Program-made: the position numbers and the translations under genes
The notes under the pieces: model-generated
Seen by the model: only the letters and a program-made list of their open reading frames with translations
What the model was told of the DNA's origin: nothing
The model's database searches: none
Source: Pirellulales bacterium
Lineage (GTDB): Bacteria > Planctomycetota > Planctomycetia > Pirellulales > JAICIG01
Direction of reading: 5' to 3'
NCBI GenBank assembly: GCA_035533075.1
Contig: DATLUO010000257.1
Location: 1 to 60,165, forward strand
DNA length: 60,165 nt
Shown here: positions 49,640-58,162 of the stretch, piece after piece
How positions within the stretch are numbered: position 1 is the first letter of the stretch
How the letters are laid out: every line of letters begins with the position of its first letter

Positions 49640-52045
49640 CTACTTCGACTCCTCCCCCTCACCGTCGTTGATGCGGTTGGCGGGCATCTCGACCTTCGCC
49701 CAGAAGGGATGTTTCCGGTCGGCACGCGTGCGGGCGTCTTCCAGCATCACCCGCAGGCTCGGTTCGACGCCGGGACCCGTCAGCCGCGCTCGCCCGCCGT
49801 TGACCATGATCGAAAGCTTGTGCCGGAAGTCGATCAGCTCCGGGCTGAGCCACACGGTCGTCTTGTGGGCGCCGGTCTTGACCACCAGGCCGTTGTTGGC
49901 GTTGGCCTCGGCCGTGGTCTGCGCGGGGCGGGCGCCCTTTTTTGGCCATTCTTCGGGATCGACCATCGTCTTGTCGGCAAAATCAGTCAGCTCCAGCCAC
50001 CAGAAATAATTGTCCCAGGGACGCATGCTCTTGGTGACAAACGATTTCGGGAAAAAGTCGCGCTGGCAGCGGTTCATCCACTCGAACAGCCGCTGAATCT
50101 CGTCCGAAAAATGCTCGTGGCCGCGGCCCTGAAACTCGACCACCGTCGCGTTGTAGCCGCGGTTCAGATAGCGGTCGATGTCGGTGGCGTTGGCCTTGCG
50201 CTTGTCGCCGTCGAGCTCGCCCGACACCAGGTAAAAGGGCACGAGCTTCATGTTGTCCCAGAGCAAGCTGATGTATTTGTCGGCGCGGGCCACGACGGGC
50301 ATGACGCCGGCCCACAGGTCGGGGTGCGATAAGGCGAGGTCCCAGGCCGCGTCGCCCCCCATCGAGTGCCCGCTGATGAACACGTGGTCGGTGTCGATGG
50401 AAAACCGCCGGCAGGCGTCGCGCAGCGAGTTGAGCACGGCGCCATGCTCGGCGGCCGAAAAGCCGTACTCCACCTGCCCGGTGTTCGACCAGGCCGGGGC
50501 CACCACAATGTACCCAAATCGCGTGGCCTGACCCAACCGCTGACCGTTCGGCCCCACGGCCCCGGCCCACCAATCAATCTGCTGCCGCGGCGTGCTGCCG
50601 GCGCCGTTCAGCGTCACCACCGTGGGATAAATGCGGTGCGGATCGTATTCCGGCGGCAACTGCACGTAATAGGTCACGGGCCCTTCGCCCGGCAGGCCGT
50701 TGACCGAGAGTTCGTAGAATCCCGGCGGGCCTTCCTCGGGCGTCTTGGTCTCGACCGGCGGCAGCATATAGCGCAACAGCTTTGCGACCAGTTCGGGCGT
50801 GGCCCCTTCTTGGGCCGTCAAGTCGGCGAGAATCTGGTCCCGCTTGACCTTCGTCGGCTCGGCCAGATATTGCCTCACCAGATTGCGAACGTCGAACAAC
50901 GACAGTGCCACGGGCAGCTTTCGCAAAGCGTCGTCCGTGCCGACCAGCCAGCCGCTGAGAGCCAGCGAGAGCTTTTCCTGGTCGCTCAAGGCCGGGTCGG
51001 CCAAGAACTGGCGGAAGGCCGCCATCCGGCCCAGCGTGTGGATGTTCAGCTCTTTCTTGATTTCGCCGACGATCGGTTGGGCCTTGCCTTGCTCGGGGGC
51101 GGCGACTTTTCCCAGCGTCTGATCGACCTGTTGCAAAAGTTCGGTATAGCGGCCGAACTCGGTGTGGTATTCGTCGAGCGACTGCCGGACGGCCTGCAGC
51201 GTCTCGCCGGCGATGCCTTCGTTGGGAAAATTCTCCAGCAGGTTGATGGCCAGCTTGTGCTGCCCGGCGTTCGTGCGCACGTCGATTTCCGAGAGCGCCT
51301 TTCGCGCGAAAGCCTGCCGCAAGTCGCGCAGGGCGCCTTCGAAGCGCTGTTTCGAGCCGGGAAACGCCTGGATGACCAGATTCAGTTCCGCCTGCGCGTC
51401 CTGATAGCGCTCGCCTTGCAGAAAGAGCTGCACGAGCCGCAGCCGATCTTCGATTTTGTCCGGATCGATTTGCCGGGCGATGATCTGCCGCAAAACGTCG
51501 GGCGGAATCGAGCTGGTGGCCATCCGCATGTCCCAGATGAAGTTCTTGCCTTCCATCTTGTGGATCGCTTCCACCTTGGTCCACAAGGGAGTGATCTTGG
51601 TGATGCCCTGGATGACGTTGATCTTTCCCTGGTTGGTGTTCATGGCGTAGATGCGGCGGCCGAACTCGTCGAACGGGTCGATTCTCAGCGGCGGGCCAAG
51701 CTGCGTCACCCGCCCGCCCGAATCGGCGACGTGTTGGCGAATGTTGAACGACACCATGGGCGTCACTTCGGCCTCGAGGGTGCTCTGCACCAGCTTTTTC
51801 GGCAGAAAGATGCGGCGCAAGTAGTCGTCGCAGAGCAAGATGAGCTGCACTTTGGGTGCGCCGTTCAGCGGGACGTTGAGGGCATCCTCGCCGAAGCTGC
51901 CGACGACGACAAAACGGCCCTCATAGGTCCGGCCGTCTTTCATCACCACTTTGGACGCCCAAAGCGGCCGATCGGCCAGGCCCACCAGCACGAGCCAAGC
52001 GACGGACAAGCACCACCCGCCGTGCCACACACTCTGCTTCGACAT
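49640..52045 (-). CDS. Secreted alpha/beta-hydrolase (esterase-like) protein
   Basis: The product is about 801 residues. A signal peptide (SVAWLVLVGLADRPLWASK) is followed by a 450-residue region (KDGRTYEGRFVVVGSFGEDA; helical repeats). The alpha/beta-hydrolase domain comes next: TYYVQLPPEYDPHRIYPTVV, the nucleophile elbow ISGHSMGGDAAWDLALSHPD (Ser near residue 562) and the probable catalytic His in GRGHEHFSDE. The last part includes VWLSPELIDFRHKL. It resembles secreted PHB-depolymerase/feruloyl-esterase-like enzymes; substrate unknown. The ATG at 52045 (MSKQSVWHGG) has GAGG 6 nt upstream. It stands alone. Confidence 0.88.
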   Translation of the reverse strand: MSKQSVWHGGWCLSVAWLVLVGLADRPLWASKVVMKDGRTYEGRFVVVGSFGEDALNVPLNGAPKVQLILLCDDYLRRIFLPKKLVQSTLEAEVTPMVSFNIRQHVADSGGRVTQLGPPLRIDPFDEFGRRIYAMNTNQGKINVIQGITKITPLWTKVEAIHKMEGKNFIWDMRMATSSIPPDVLRQIIARQIDPDKIEDRLRLVQLFLQGERYQDAQAELNLVIQAFPGSKQRFEGALRDLRQAFARKALSEIDVRTNAGQHKLAINLLENFPNEGIAGETLQAVRQSLDEYHTEFGRYTELLQQVDQTLGKVAAPEQGKAQPIVGEIKKELNIHTLGRMAAFRQFLADPALSDQEKLSLALSGWLVGTDDALRKLPVALSLFDVRNLVRQYLAEPTKVKRDQILADLTAQEGATPELVAKLLRYMLPPVETKTPEEGPPGFYELSVNGLPGEGPVTYYVQLPPEYDPHRIYPTVVTLNGAGSTPRQQIDWWAGAVGPNGQRLGQATRFGYIVVAPAWSNTGQVEYGFSAAEHGAVLNSLRDACRRFSIDTDHVFISGHSMGGDAAWDLALSHPDLWAGVMPVVARADKYISLLWDNMKLVPFYLVSGELDGDKRKANATDIDRYLNRGYNATVVEFQGRGHEHFSDEIQRLFEWMNRCQRDFFPKSFVTKSMRPWDNYFWWLELTDFADKTMVDPEEWPKKGARPAQTTAEANANNGLVVKTGAHKTTVWLSPELIDFRHKLSIMVNGGRARLTGPGVEPSLRVMLEDARTRADRKHPFWAKVEMPANRINDGEGEESK

Positions 52046-52909
52046 GAAAAGCCTCACACTCTTGGCGCGCGTTAGGACGCCGGAGGGAGCGAATGCCGGC
52101 GTTCGGACAATATGAGTTCCATTGTCGCGCGCCGCCGGCATAAGTCAAACTGATTTGGACCGGCACACGCGCGGCCGCGATTCAGGGAGGGGTGGGCGCC
52201 GTTCCCACCCCACCGGAAGAGGGGACCGCGCCAAAGTGCTTGCACTTGCGGAAAACAAAGGGGCGTCCGTGGCTCTCTTGCCTCGTAAGTGCTTGCCCAC
52301 AACGAGACTTGCGTCGTCCCGCGCCCGCGGCCAAAAAACGCGGACGCAACCACCAATTTGGGGCCACACCGCAAGTGCCACCACTTTTCGTTCGAATTGC
52401 CAAAGACCAATCACAACTGACCACTAACCGCTGCCCACTGACCACTAACCACGAACCACTCTCTCTTTTCCCCGCTATCAGGTAATACGCCGGGCGCGTG
52501 CCGCATATTCCACCGACGAAAAAATTTCGCCGGCTGTTCGCGGCGTCGACTGCCGGCCACGGACGAGGAGTTCTCATTCGGCCTTCTTCGTCGTTTCCCC
52601 TGATTCTACTCGCCAACTGGCTTGGCCTGTTTCGCGAGTCCCGGCGCGCCGGGATAGGCATCACGCTCCGCCGTGATGGAACCTCCCGCGCACGGATCCT
52701 GGCATAAGAACTACCGGGCAAGGTCGCTCATCCATCATCTTGCGCTGTAATTGGCTTGCACTGCCGCGTTGAAACTCATCCCTCATCGCTCGTCAGCGAG
52801 TCAGTTGTTGATAATTTGAGCACCAAAAAAGCATTATGCGTACACATTAAGCAGCCAGCCCGAAAGCAGTACCGTTGGGTGGTTCACTGTCAAAAACCTC
52901 GGGTTTTAT

Positions 52910-52935
52910 CGGTGTGGGCAAATTTGCCCACACCG
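52910..52935. repeat. Perfect 26-bp palindrome, second member
   Basis: The left arm is CGGTGTGGGCAAA and the right arm is its exact complement TTTGCCCACACCG. It aligns codon for codon with the palindrome in the ParB-like gene (21196-21221), but both arms differ, so the symmetry has been kept by paired changes. Confidence 0.8.
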
Positions 52936-53278
52936 TGCGCGTCCGGGCGGCATTCGGCGGTCGCGCTAGGCCGCTGCTCATTCTTAGGCACGGCTGACAC
53001 TCGCCATCCTTTGTTCTATCTCGCGACTGGCTTGGGTTGGATCGGTTGCAGGCGTCCGCCTGCGTGGCTCCCTGTGTTCTACCGCGCCGTTGGCTTGGGA
53101 CCGGATCTTTTTCGACTTCTCACCGCAGCTCGCCGAACGCCGGCGGGCTGCTTCGCCGCACGGGCAAAAGTATTGCTCAAAGAACAGGCAGCCAGGTGAC
53201 CACTATGCACACCATTTGAGCAGCCGCCAAAAAACCCATCTGTCAGGTTAACCGATTGGCAAAAACGCCGTGTTTCAT

Positions 53279-53304
53279 CGGCGTCCGCAAATTTGCGCAA
53301 GCCG
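53279..53304. repeat. Imperfect 26-bp palindrome, third member
   Basis: It reads CGGCGTCCGCAAA, then TTTGCGCAAGCCG. The outer CGGC/GCCG and inner GCAAA/TTTGC pair fully, with two mismatches in the middle. It occupies the same place in the ParB-like remnant as the other two. Confidence 0.65.
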
Positions 53305-53775
53305 ATCGGCACCGGCGGCCGCGCGTCGCGCCTGCTCAATTCTTAGGCACGGCTGACACTCTGCCAACCACCAACCACCAACCACCAATCACTAACCACC
53401 AACCATGAAACCATTTTCTCTTTCCCGCTAACAGCAATACGGGCGGCAGCGCCGATAAATTTCAAGAAAACTGGGCCACGGTCGTCAGGCATCGGGCCGC
53501 GCTGGACGTTCCGGTGTGCCGCCTAAAAGTTAGACGCCGGTTGTGGGTCAAAAGTTCCGCGGAGCGTCATCAACTTTTCACTTGGGGGGCGGAAAGGTGC
53601 TATTGACAGGCTGAGGTTGCCTCCGCTATTTCTCGTTCCCCATTCTGGGTGCCGTCCCGGCCGCTCGTTCACGTCCATCCGGGTAGCACCACGGTTCGAG
53701 TCGGCGCGGCGGGCAAGGGCCGCGCACCAGTCCGGCCAGTTCCACGATTCCCCTCCGCCCTTAGGGCAGCAGGCG

Positions 53776-55098
53776 ATGGCGCACGTCCGTAAGCAGCGAA
53801 TCGGTCGCGAGGCGATGGAAACCGGACTGCGCGCCGTCATGACTTTAACCGCGATCGTCGCCGCGCTTGCCGGCCTCGCTCGGGCGGACGAGGCCGGCGA
53901 CAAAGAACGCCTCGCCAAACCGCGGCAGCAAGCGCTCCCAAGCACCGCCGCCGGGTTGCCGACTGCGGGCTCCCCGCGGGGCGATACCGCCGTGCAACAG
54001 AGCACTCGGCCGGCCGCCCCTGCATCTCAGCCGGCACGCGCAGCGGACGGCATGGTCGCGCTCAACTTCCCCACCGAAATCGAGGTCCGCGGGCTGGTCG
54101 ATTACGTCAGCCAGCGGGTCGGCGTGAAAATCCTCTACGACGAACAGATCGCCAACAAGAAGATCAACATCCGCGGGCCCGGCGAAGTCCCGGTCAGCTC
54201 CTTGCTGGGCCTGCTGGAAAGCGCCCTGAAGATGAAAGGCATGGCGCTGGAGGATGCCGATGTGCCCGGCTGGAAACGCATCGTGACGACGGCGAAACTG
54301 CCGCTGATCGCCCACAACGAGCAGGATGCCGAAGCGGCCATCGCGAAATACGGCGCGGGCACGGCCGTCACTCAGGCCTTTCTCCTGAAGCACGCCGATC
54401 CGCAACAGGTCGATACCGTCATCAAGCCGTTTTTGACCCAGCCCGGCGCCAACAGCGTGGCGATCAAGGACCCCAGCGTGCTCATCGTGACCGATTACGC
54501 CGCCAACATCCTGAAAGTCACCAAGCTTGTGAATTTACTGGACCAGCCCAAGCCGGACGTCGTTTTGGAATTCTTGCCGGTCAAAAATATGGAGGCCGCC
54601 GCGCTCGGCCAGCAGTTGTCGGGCCTGTTCACGGCACGCGCGAAAGCCGCGGGAACGAATAGAGGCGGGGCATCGGGCGTGGAAATCACGAGTGATGCGC
54701 GCACGAATCAATTGCTGCTTGTCGGCACGCGGCCGCAGGTGGATGAGGTGATCGCGCTGGCAAGGGCGCTCGACGTGCCTTTGGGCGTATCGACCCAGGT
54801 CTACGCATTGCGCTATGCCTCGGCCGAACGCGTCGAGCGGCTGGCCAAGGAATTGATCGATCCGATCGACGCCAAACGGCTATTCCGGTCGGCGGTCGAC
54901 AACGACGGCAATCTGCTCATCATCACGGGCACGCCGCGAATTCACGAGCAAGTCGCCGCCATCCACCGCAAGCTCGACGTGCCGGGCCGGAAAGCCGGTG
55001 GCGGACTGGTGAAGTTCTACAAGCTGAAGAACGTCAAAGCCACCGAACCTCCTACGGACTCAGCAAGGTCGATCCGGTCAGCGGCGCTCTTTCGGTGA
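53776..55098 (+). pseudogene. gspD: Secretin GspD, N-terminal part (gene interrupted)
   Basis: This half encodes a signal peptide (LTAIVAALAGLARADE) and periplasmic N-domains of a type II secretion secretin: NFPTEIEVRGLVDYVSQRVG (N0), the N1-type VTQAFLLKHADPQQVDTVIK, and a later LRYASAERVERLAKELIDPI. It then reads VKFYKLKNVKATE and changes frame. In typical planctomycete homologues about 100 residues follow (rest of N3 and the first secretin strands) before a SYGLSxVDP motif. Here that motif appears immediately in another frame, so a deletion with frameshift has cut the gene. The start could be the ATG at 53776 or 53815. Confidence 0.75.
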
Positions 55099-55748
55099 TT
55101 CCCGGCACTGGATTCAACGGCGCGGTGATCGATCCAAACTCCGCGGAGGCCGTCCTCAAATCGCTCTCCAGCCATAGCCGGGCGAAAGTCCTCTCGGCGC
55201 CGCGCATCCTGGTCAACGACAACGCGACCGGCGTGCTCTCCAGCGTCTCGGAGGTTCCCTACACCAGCGTCAACGCCTCACAAACGGTCGCCACCACCAG
55301 CTTCGCAGGCTTCGCCAAAGCGGGCACGACCATCGACGTGACGCCGCACATCGGCGAAGGAGACCACGTGCAATTGGAATATACGGTGACGCTCAACAGT
55401 TTCACCGGTTCCGGGGCGAGCGGCGTTCCCCCTCCGCGGCAAACCGATCAGGTCGAGAGCAAAGTCGTGGTGCCGGACGGGCACACGATCATCGTCGGTG
55501 GTCTGAACCGGCGCAACCCGTCGAAGAGTACGAGCGGACTGGCCTACCTCTCCGACGTGCCGATCATCGGCGCCTTGTTCAGCAATCGCAGCAAGAGCCA
55601 GCAGAGCACGTCGATGTTCGTCTTTCTGCGGCCGATCATTTTGCGAGACGACAAGTTCCAAGACTTGAAGTATCTGTCGGAGGCGGACCTGGGGCACGCG
55701 CAAATCCACGGCGATTATCCCCATAGCGAGCCGATGCTGATGCATTAG
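55095..55748 (+). pseudogene. gspD: Secretin GspD, C-terminal part
   Basis: This half carries the secretin core: VIDPNSAEAVLKSLSSHSRA, KVLSAPRILVNDNATGVLSS, TSFAGFAKAGTTIDVTPHIG, VVVPDGHTIIVGGLNRRNPS and LSDVPIIGALFSNRS. These are the conserved gate and beta-barrel motifs of the outer-membrane channel. In-frame sequence (SYGLSKVDPVSGALSVIPGT) continues upstream of the ATG at 55095, overlapping the end of the first half, which shows both belong to one ancestral gene. Without the missing middle the channel is probably not made, unless the deletion is an assembly error. Confidence 0.75.
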
Positions 55749-55751
55749 CGC

Positions 55752-55865
55752 GGTCAGTGGTGAGTGGTGAGTGGTGAGTGGTGAGTGGTGAGTGGTGAGT
55801 GGTCAGTGGTTGGGGGTTGGGGGTTGGGGTTGGGGGTTGGGGTTGGGGGTTGGGGGTTGGGGGTT
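55752..55865 (+). repeat. TGGTGAG array followed by G-rich TTGGGGG array
   Basis: Seven-base TGGTGAG units (about 55752-55800) pass into TTGGGGG/TTGGGG units (about 55810-55865). The plus strand has many runs of four or five G spaced by TT, suited to G-quadruplex formation. It lies between the gspD stop and gspE. Confidence 0.85.
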
Positions 55866-55965
55866 GCCGTAGCACCGAAGGTGCGCGATTCGAAAGCCCA
55901 GGGTGGAACCCTGGGTTTCGGGAAACACAAATCGTCGTAGCCCTGAAAGGGCGTCATTCCTGAAG
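55866..55965. repeat. Family D repeat, copy 1
   Basis: Starts CCGTAGCACCGAAGGTGCG, contains the stem CCCAGGGT-GGA-ACCCTGGG, and ends GTAGCCCTGAAAGGGCGTCA. A close relative is at 57850-57955 and a partial one at 58080-58142. It ends just before gspE. Confidence 0.8.
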
Positions 55966-55981
55966 CGGTGGCAAACAATCA

Positions 55982-57697
55982 ATGTCAGCCATAACGGACC
56001 TGACCATCCGCGACACCCCAGCCAACGACTGGCTCGCCGCCCTGCGCGAGCTGGCGCCCGACGTGGCGGCGGCGCCATCGCCCGATGCCGCCATCGCGCC
56101 CTTGGCCTGGGCGGCCGCGCTCGGCATCGACGCCACTTGCCAATGCCGGGCCGCCTCGCGGGCTTTCGACATCCCGTTTCTGGAGGACTTGTCGGCTCAC
56201 CCGCCCTCCGCCCTCTTTGTGGAACGAATCCCCATCGACTTCGCCAGACAACACGAATTGATCGGCGTGGCGTTGCCCGACGACCGGCTCGGCCTGGCCC
56301 TTGGCTCGCTCGCATCGTGGCGGCAGGCCGACGTCGTCTCTCGCTACCTGGACCGCACGATCGAACCGATGTTTGCCCCGGCGGACCACATTCGCGCCGC
56401 GATCAATAGCGGCTATCAGCAGCGCGAAGGTCAGGCCCAGGCCCTGATCGACGCCTTGGACCAGGACGACGTTCTCGCCGAGGTGGCCCAACTCGAAGGC
56501 CGCGAAGACCTGCTCGACGTGTCGGGCCGAGCGCCGGTGATCAAGCTCGTCAACCTGATGCTCTTCGAGGCGGTCAAGGGCCGGGCGTCGGACGTTCACG
56601 TTCAGCCTTACGAAAACCGGCTCGTCGTGCGGATGCGGATCGACGGCGTGTTGTGCGACGCCTTCGACGTGGCCAAGGGGCTGCAAGAGGAAGTCATCAG
56701 CCGCATCAAGGTGCTGGGCAAGATGAACATCGCCGAAAAGCGGTTGCCGCAAGACGGCCGATCGACCGTGCAAGTAGGCGACCGCATGATCGACTTGCGG
56801 ATCGCCTCGCTCCCCACGAGTTTCGGCGAGCGGGTCGTCATTCGGCTGCTCGACAAGACGTCGCGGTTACAGACGCTTGAGACGCTGGGCATGGGAGCAA
56901 ATGCCTTCGCGCGCTTTCGCGAATTGATCGGCTTGGAGCACGGGCTGATTCTGGTGACCGGCCCGACCGGCAGCGGCAAGAGCACGACCCTTTACGCGGC
57001 GCTACAGGAAATCGACGCCAAAGAGCATAACGTCGTCACGCTGGAAGACCCGATCGAGTACCAGCTCGACGGCGTGAGCCAAACGCAGATCAGCGACAAA
57101 AAAGGGATGACGTTCGCCGCCGGGTTGCGCAGCGTGCTGCGGCAAGACCCCGACATCATCATGGTCGGCGAAATCCGCGACGAGGAGACGGCGGTCATGG
57201 CGATCCAATCGGCCCTGACCGGGCACCTCGTGTTCTCCACGCTGCACACGAACGACGCGGCCAGCGCCGTCACGCGCCTGCTGGATCTGGGCATTGAATC
57301 GTACCTGGTGGCCAGCTCGCTAATCGCGGTATTGGCGCAGCGGTTGGTGAGGCGGATTTGCCCGAACTGCGCGGCGGGGTTTGTGCCGTCCGACGATGAG
57401 CTGAAGCGGCTGGGTCTGACGCGCGGGGCGCTCCGCGACGGCACTCTCCAGCGCGGCGCGGGCTGCGCGGAATGCCGGCAAACGGGTTTTCGCGGCCGGG
57501 TCGGCATTTTCGAACTTCTGGTGACGGACGACGCGGTGCGCGCGCAAATCCAGAGTCAGGCCAATGCCTCACAGATCCGCGACGCGGCGGTCGCGCGCGG
57601 AATGCGGCTCTTGCGCGATGATGGCGTGGAGAAGATCATTGCGGGCCTGACCAGTATTGACGAAGTGGTCCGCATCACGATGCGCACGAATTTGTAG
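55982..57697 (+). CDS. gspE: Type II secretion / pilus assembly ATPase GspE
   Basis: The product is about 571 residues. After an N-terminal domain (1-170), the motor has GPTGSGKSTTLYAALQEI (Walker A near 327), the Asp box EHNVVTLEDPIEYQLDGVSQ, the Walker B RQDPDIIMVGEIRDEETAVM and the His box HLVFSTLHTNDAASAVTRL. A tetracysteine zinc motif is present (CPNC near 460, CAEC near 495). GspE hydrolyses ATP at the inner membrane to drive pseudopilus assembly. It is followed by gspF and gspG. The TAG stop is part of a family A hairpin. With gspD broken, the motor may serve another secretin or a pilus. Confidence 0.94.
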   Translation: MSAITDLTIRDTPANDWLAALRELAPDVAAAPSPDAAIAPLAWAAALGIDATCQCRAASRAFDIPFLEDLSAHPPSALFVERIPIDFARQHELIGVALPDDRLGLALGSLASWRQADVVSRYLDRTIEPMFAPADHIRAAINSGYQQREGQAQALIDALDQDDVLAEVAQLEGREDLLDVSGRAPVIKLVNLMLFEAVKGRASDVHVQPYENRLVVRMRIDGVLCDAFDVAKGLQEEVISRIKVLGKMNIAEKRLPQDGRSTVQVGDRMIDLRIASLPTSFGERVVIRLLDKTSRLQTLETLGMGANAFARFRELIGLEHGLILVTGPTGSGKSTTLYAALQEIDAKEHNVVTLEDPIEYQLDGVSQTQISDKKGMTFAAGLRSVLRQDPDIIMVGEIRDEETAVMAIQSALTGHLVFSTLHTNDAASAVTRLLDLGIESYLVASSLIAVLAQRLVRRICPNCAAGFVPSDDELKRLGLTRGALRDGTLQRGAGCAECRQTGFRGRVGIFELLVTDDAVRAQIQSQANASQIRDAAVARGMRLLRDDGVEKIIAGLTSIDEVVRITMRTNL

Positions 57698-57732
57698 GGT
57701 GGGACCAGCGAGCTTGCGAGCGCCGGCCCACC
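57694..57732 (+). repeat. Family A 3'-end hairpin containing the gspE stop codon
   Basis: GTAGGGTGGGACC begins at 57694 and its TAG (57695-57697) is the gspE stop. The right half ends GCCGGCCCACC. Confidence 0.85.
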
Positions 57733-58162
57733 ATTGGCGAGGGAGGGCTTGGGGTTTGGGATTTGGGGTTTCCCGGCGTGCCGGGATTCGGGGTTCAGGG
57801 TTCAGGAAAGGAACACGTTACGCTAATGGACGCAACCCAAAGGCCGAAGGCCGTAGCACCGAAGGTGCGTGATTCGAAAGCCCAGGGTGCAGCGCAGCGG
57901 AACCCTGGGTTTTCGGCCGGCCGAACAAGCGTAGCGCTGAAAGGGCGTCACTCCCCGTCCGCGCCACACCACATCGAGACCTCGCCCTTTGGGAGAGGCC
58001 GGGTGAGGGCAAAACATCGTGCGCGTCGCGGGTCGCACGGGGAATCGCGCCCCGTTGGGGCTAGCCATTTTATTGGTTTCGATAACCCAGGGTTCCGCTG
58101 CGCTGCACCCTGGGCTATCGAATTCGACCCCTTCGGGGTCGGGAGAGGCGGCCAGCACTGAC
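57698..58162. other. Repeat-filled spacer between gspE and gspF
   Basis: This 465-nt spacer contains the rest of a family A hairpin, a family D repeat (57850-57955), a TTTGGGAGAGGCCGGGTGAG phrase near 57989 (related to 59499 and 59554), and a partial family D copy in reverse (58080-58142). No gene is recognised. A frame in phase with gspF is open from 58019 but is repeat sequence. Confidence 0.6.
57850..57955. repeat. Family D repeat, copy 2
   Basis: It shares GTAGCACCGAAGGTGCG, GATTCGAAAGCCCAGGGT, ACCCTGGGTTT and GTAGCGCTGAAAGGGCGTCA with copy 1; it has an extra GCAGCGCAGCGG in the loop. A reversed partial copy (AACCCAGGGTTCCGCTGCG) lies at 58083 onwards. Confidence 0.8.

Larger units (their letters stand above)
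52046..53775. other. 1.7-kb gene-poor region of decayed repeats
   Basis: No intact gene is recognised. Two segments (52880-52940 and 53255-53310) resemble residues 30-45 of the ParB-like protein at 21090 (QKPRVLSVWANLPTP and QKRRVSSASANLRKP, against QKPRISTVGVNLHRP) and carry the same palindrome design. A TTCTTAGGCACGGCTGACAC phrase follows both (52982 and 53341). Degenerate ACTGGCTTGG phrases recur, and CCAACCA and CCACTAACC tandem words occur at 53365-53406 and 52415-52460. Confidence 0.55.

Noticed and set aside
53523-54005. Minus-strand frame of 160 residues over the start of gspD
   Set aside because: It is the antisense of the secretin signal peptide and N-domain and has no independent support.
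55752-55865. Regular short repeats that might suggest a CRISPR array
   Set aside because: Units are 6-7 nt in direct tandem without spacers, and no cas gene is nearby. It is a simple tandem repeat.
55810-55865. Telomere-like GGGGTT repeats
   Set aside because: It is internal, short and next to a gene in an apparently continuous chromosome; nothing else suggests a linear end.
58019-58162. N-terminal extension of gspF
   Set aside because: The in-phase sequence is repeat-derived (family D) and ATG at 58163 matches the family's usual start.
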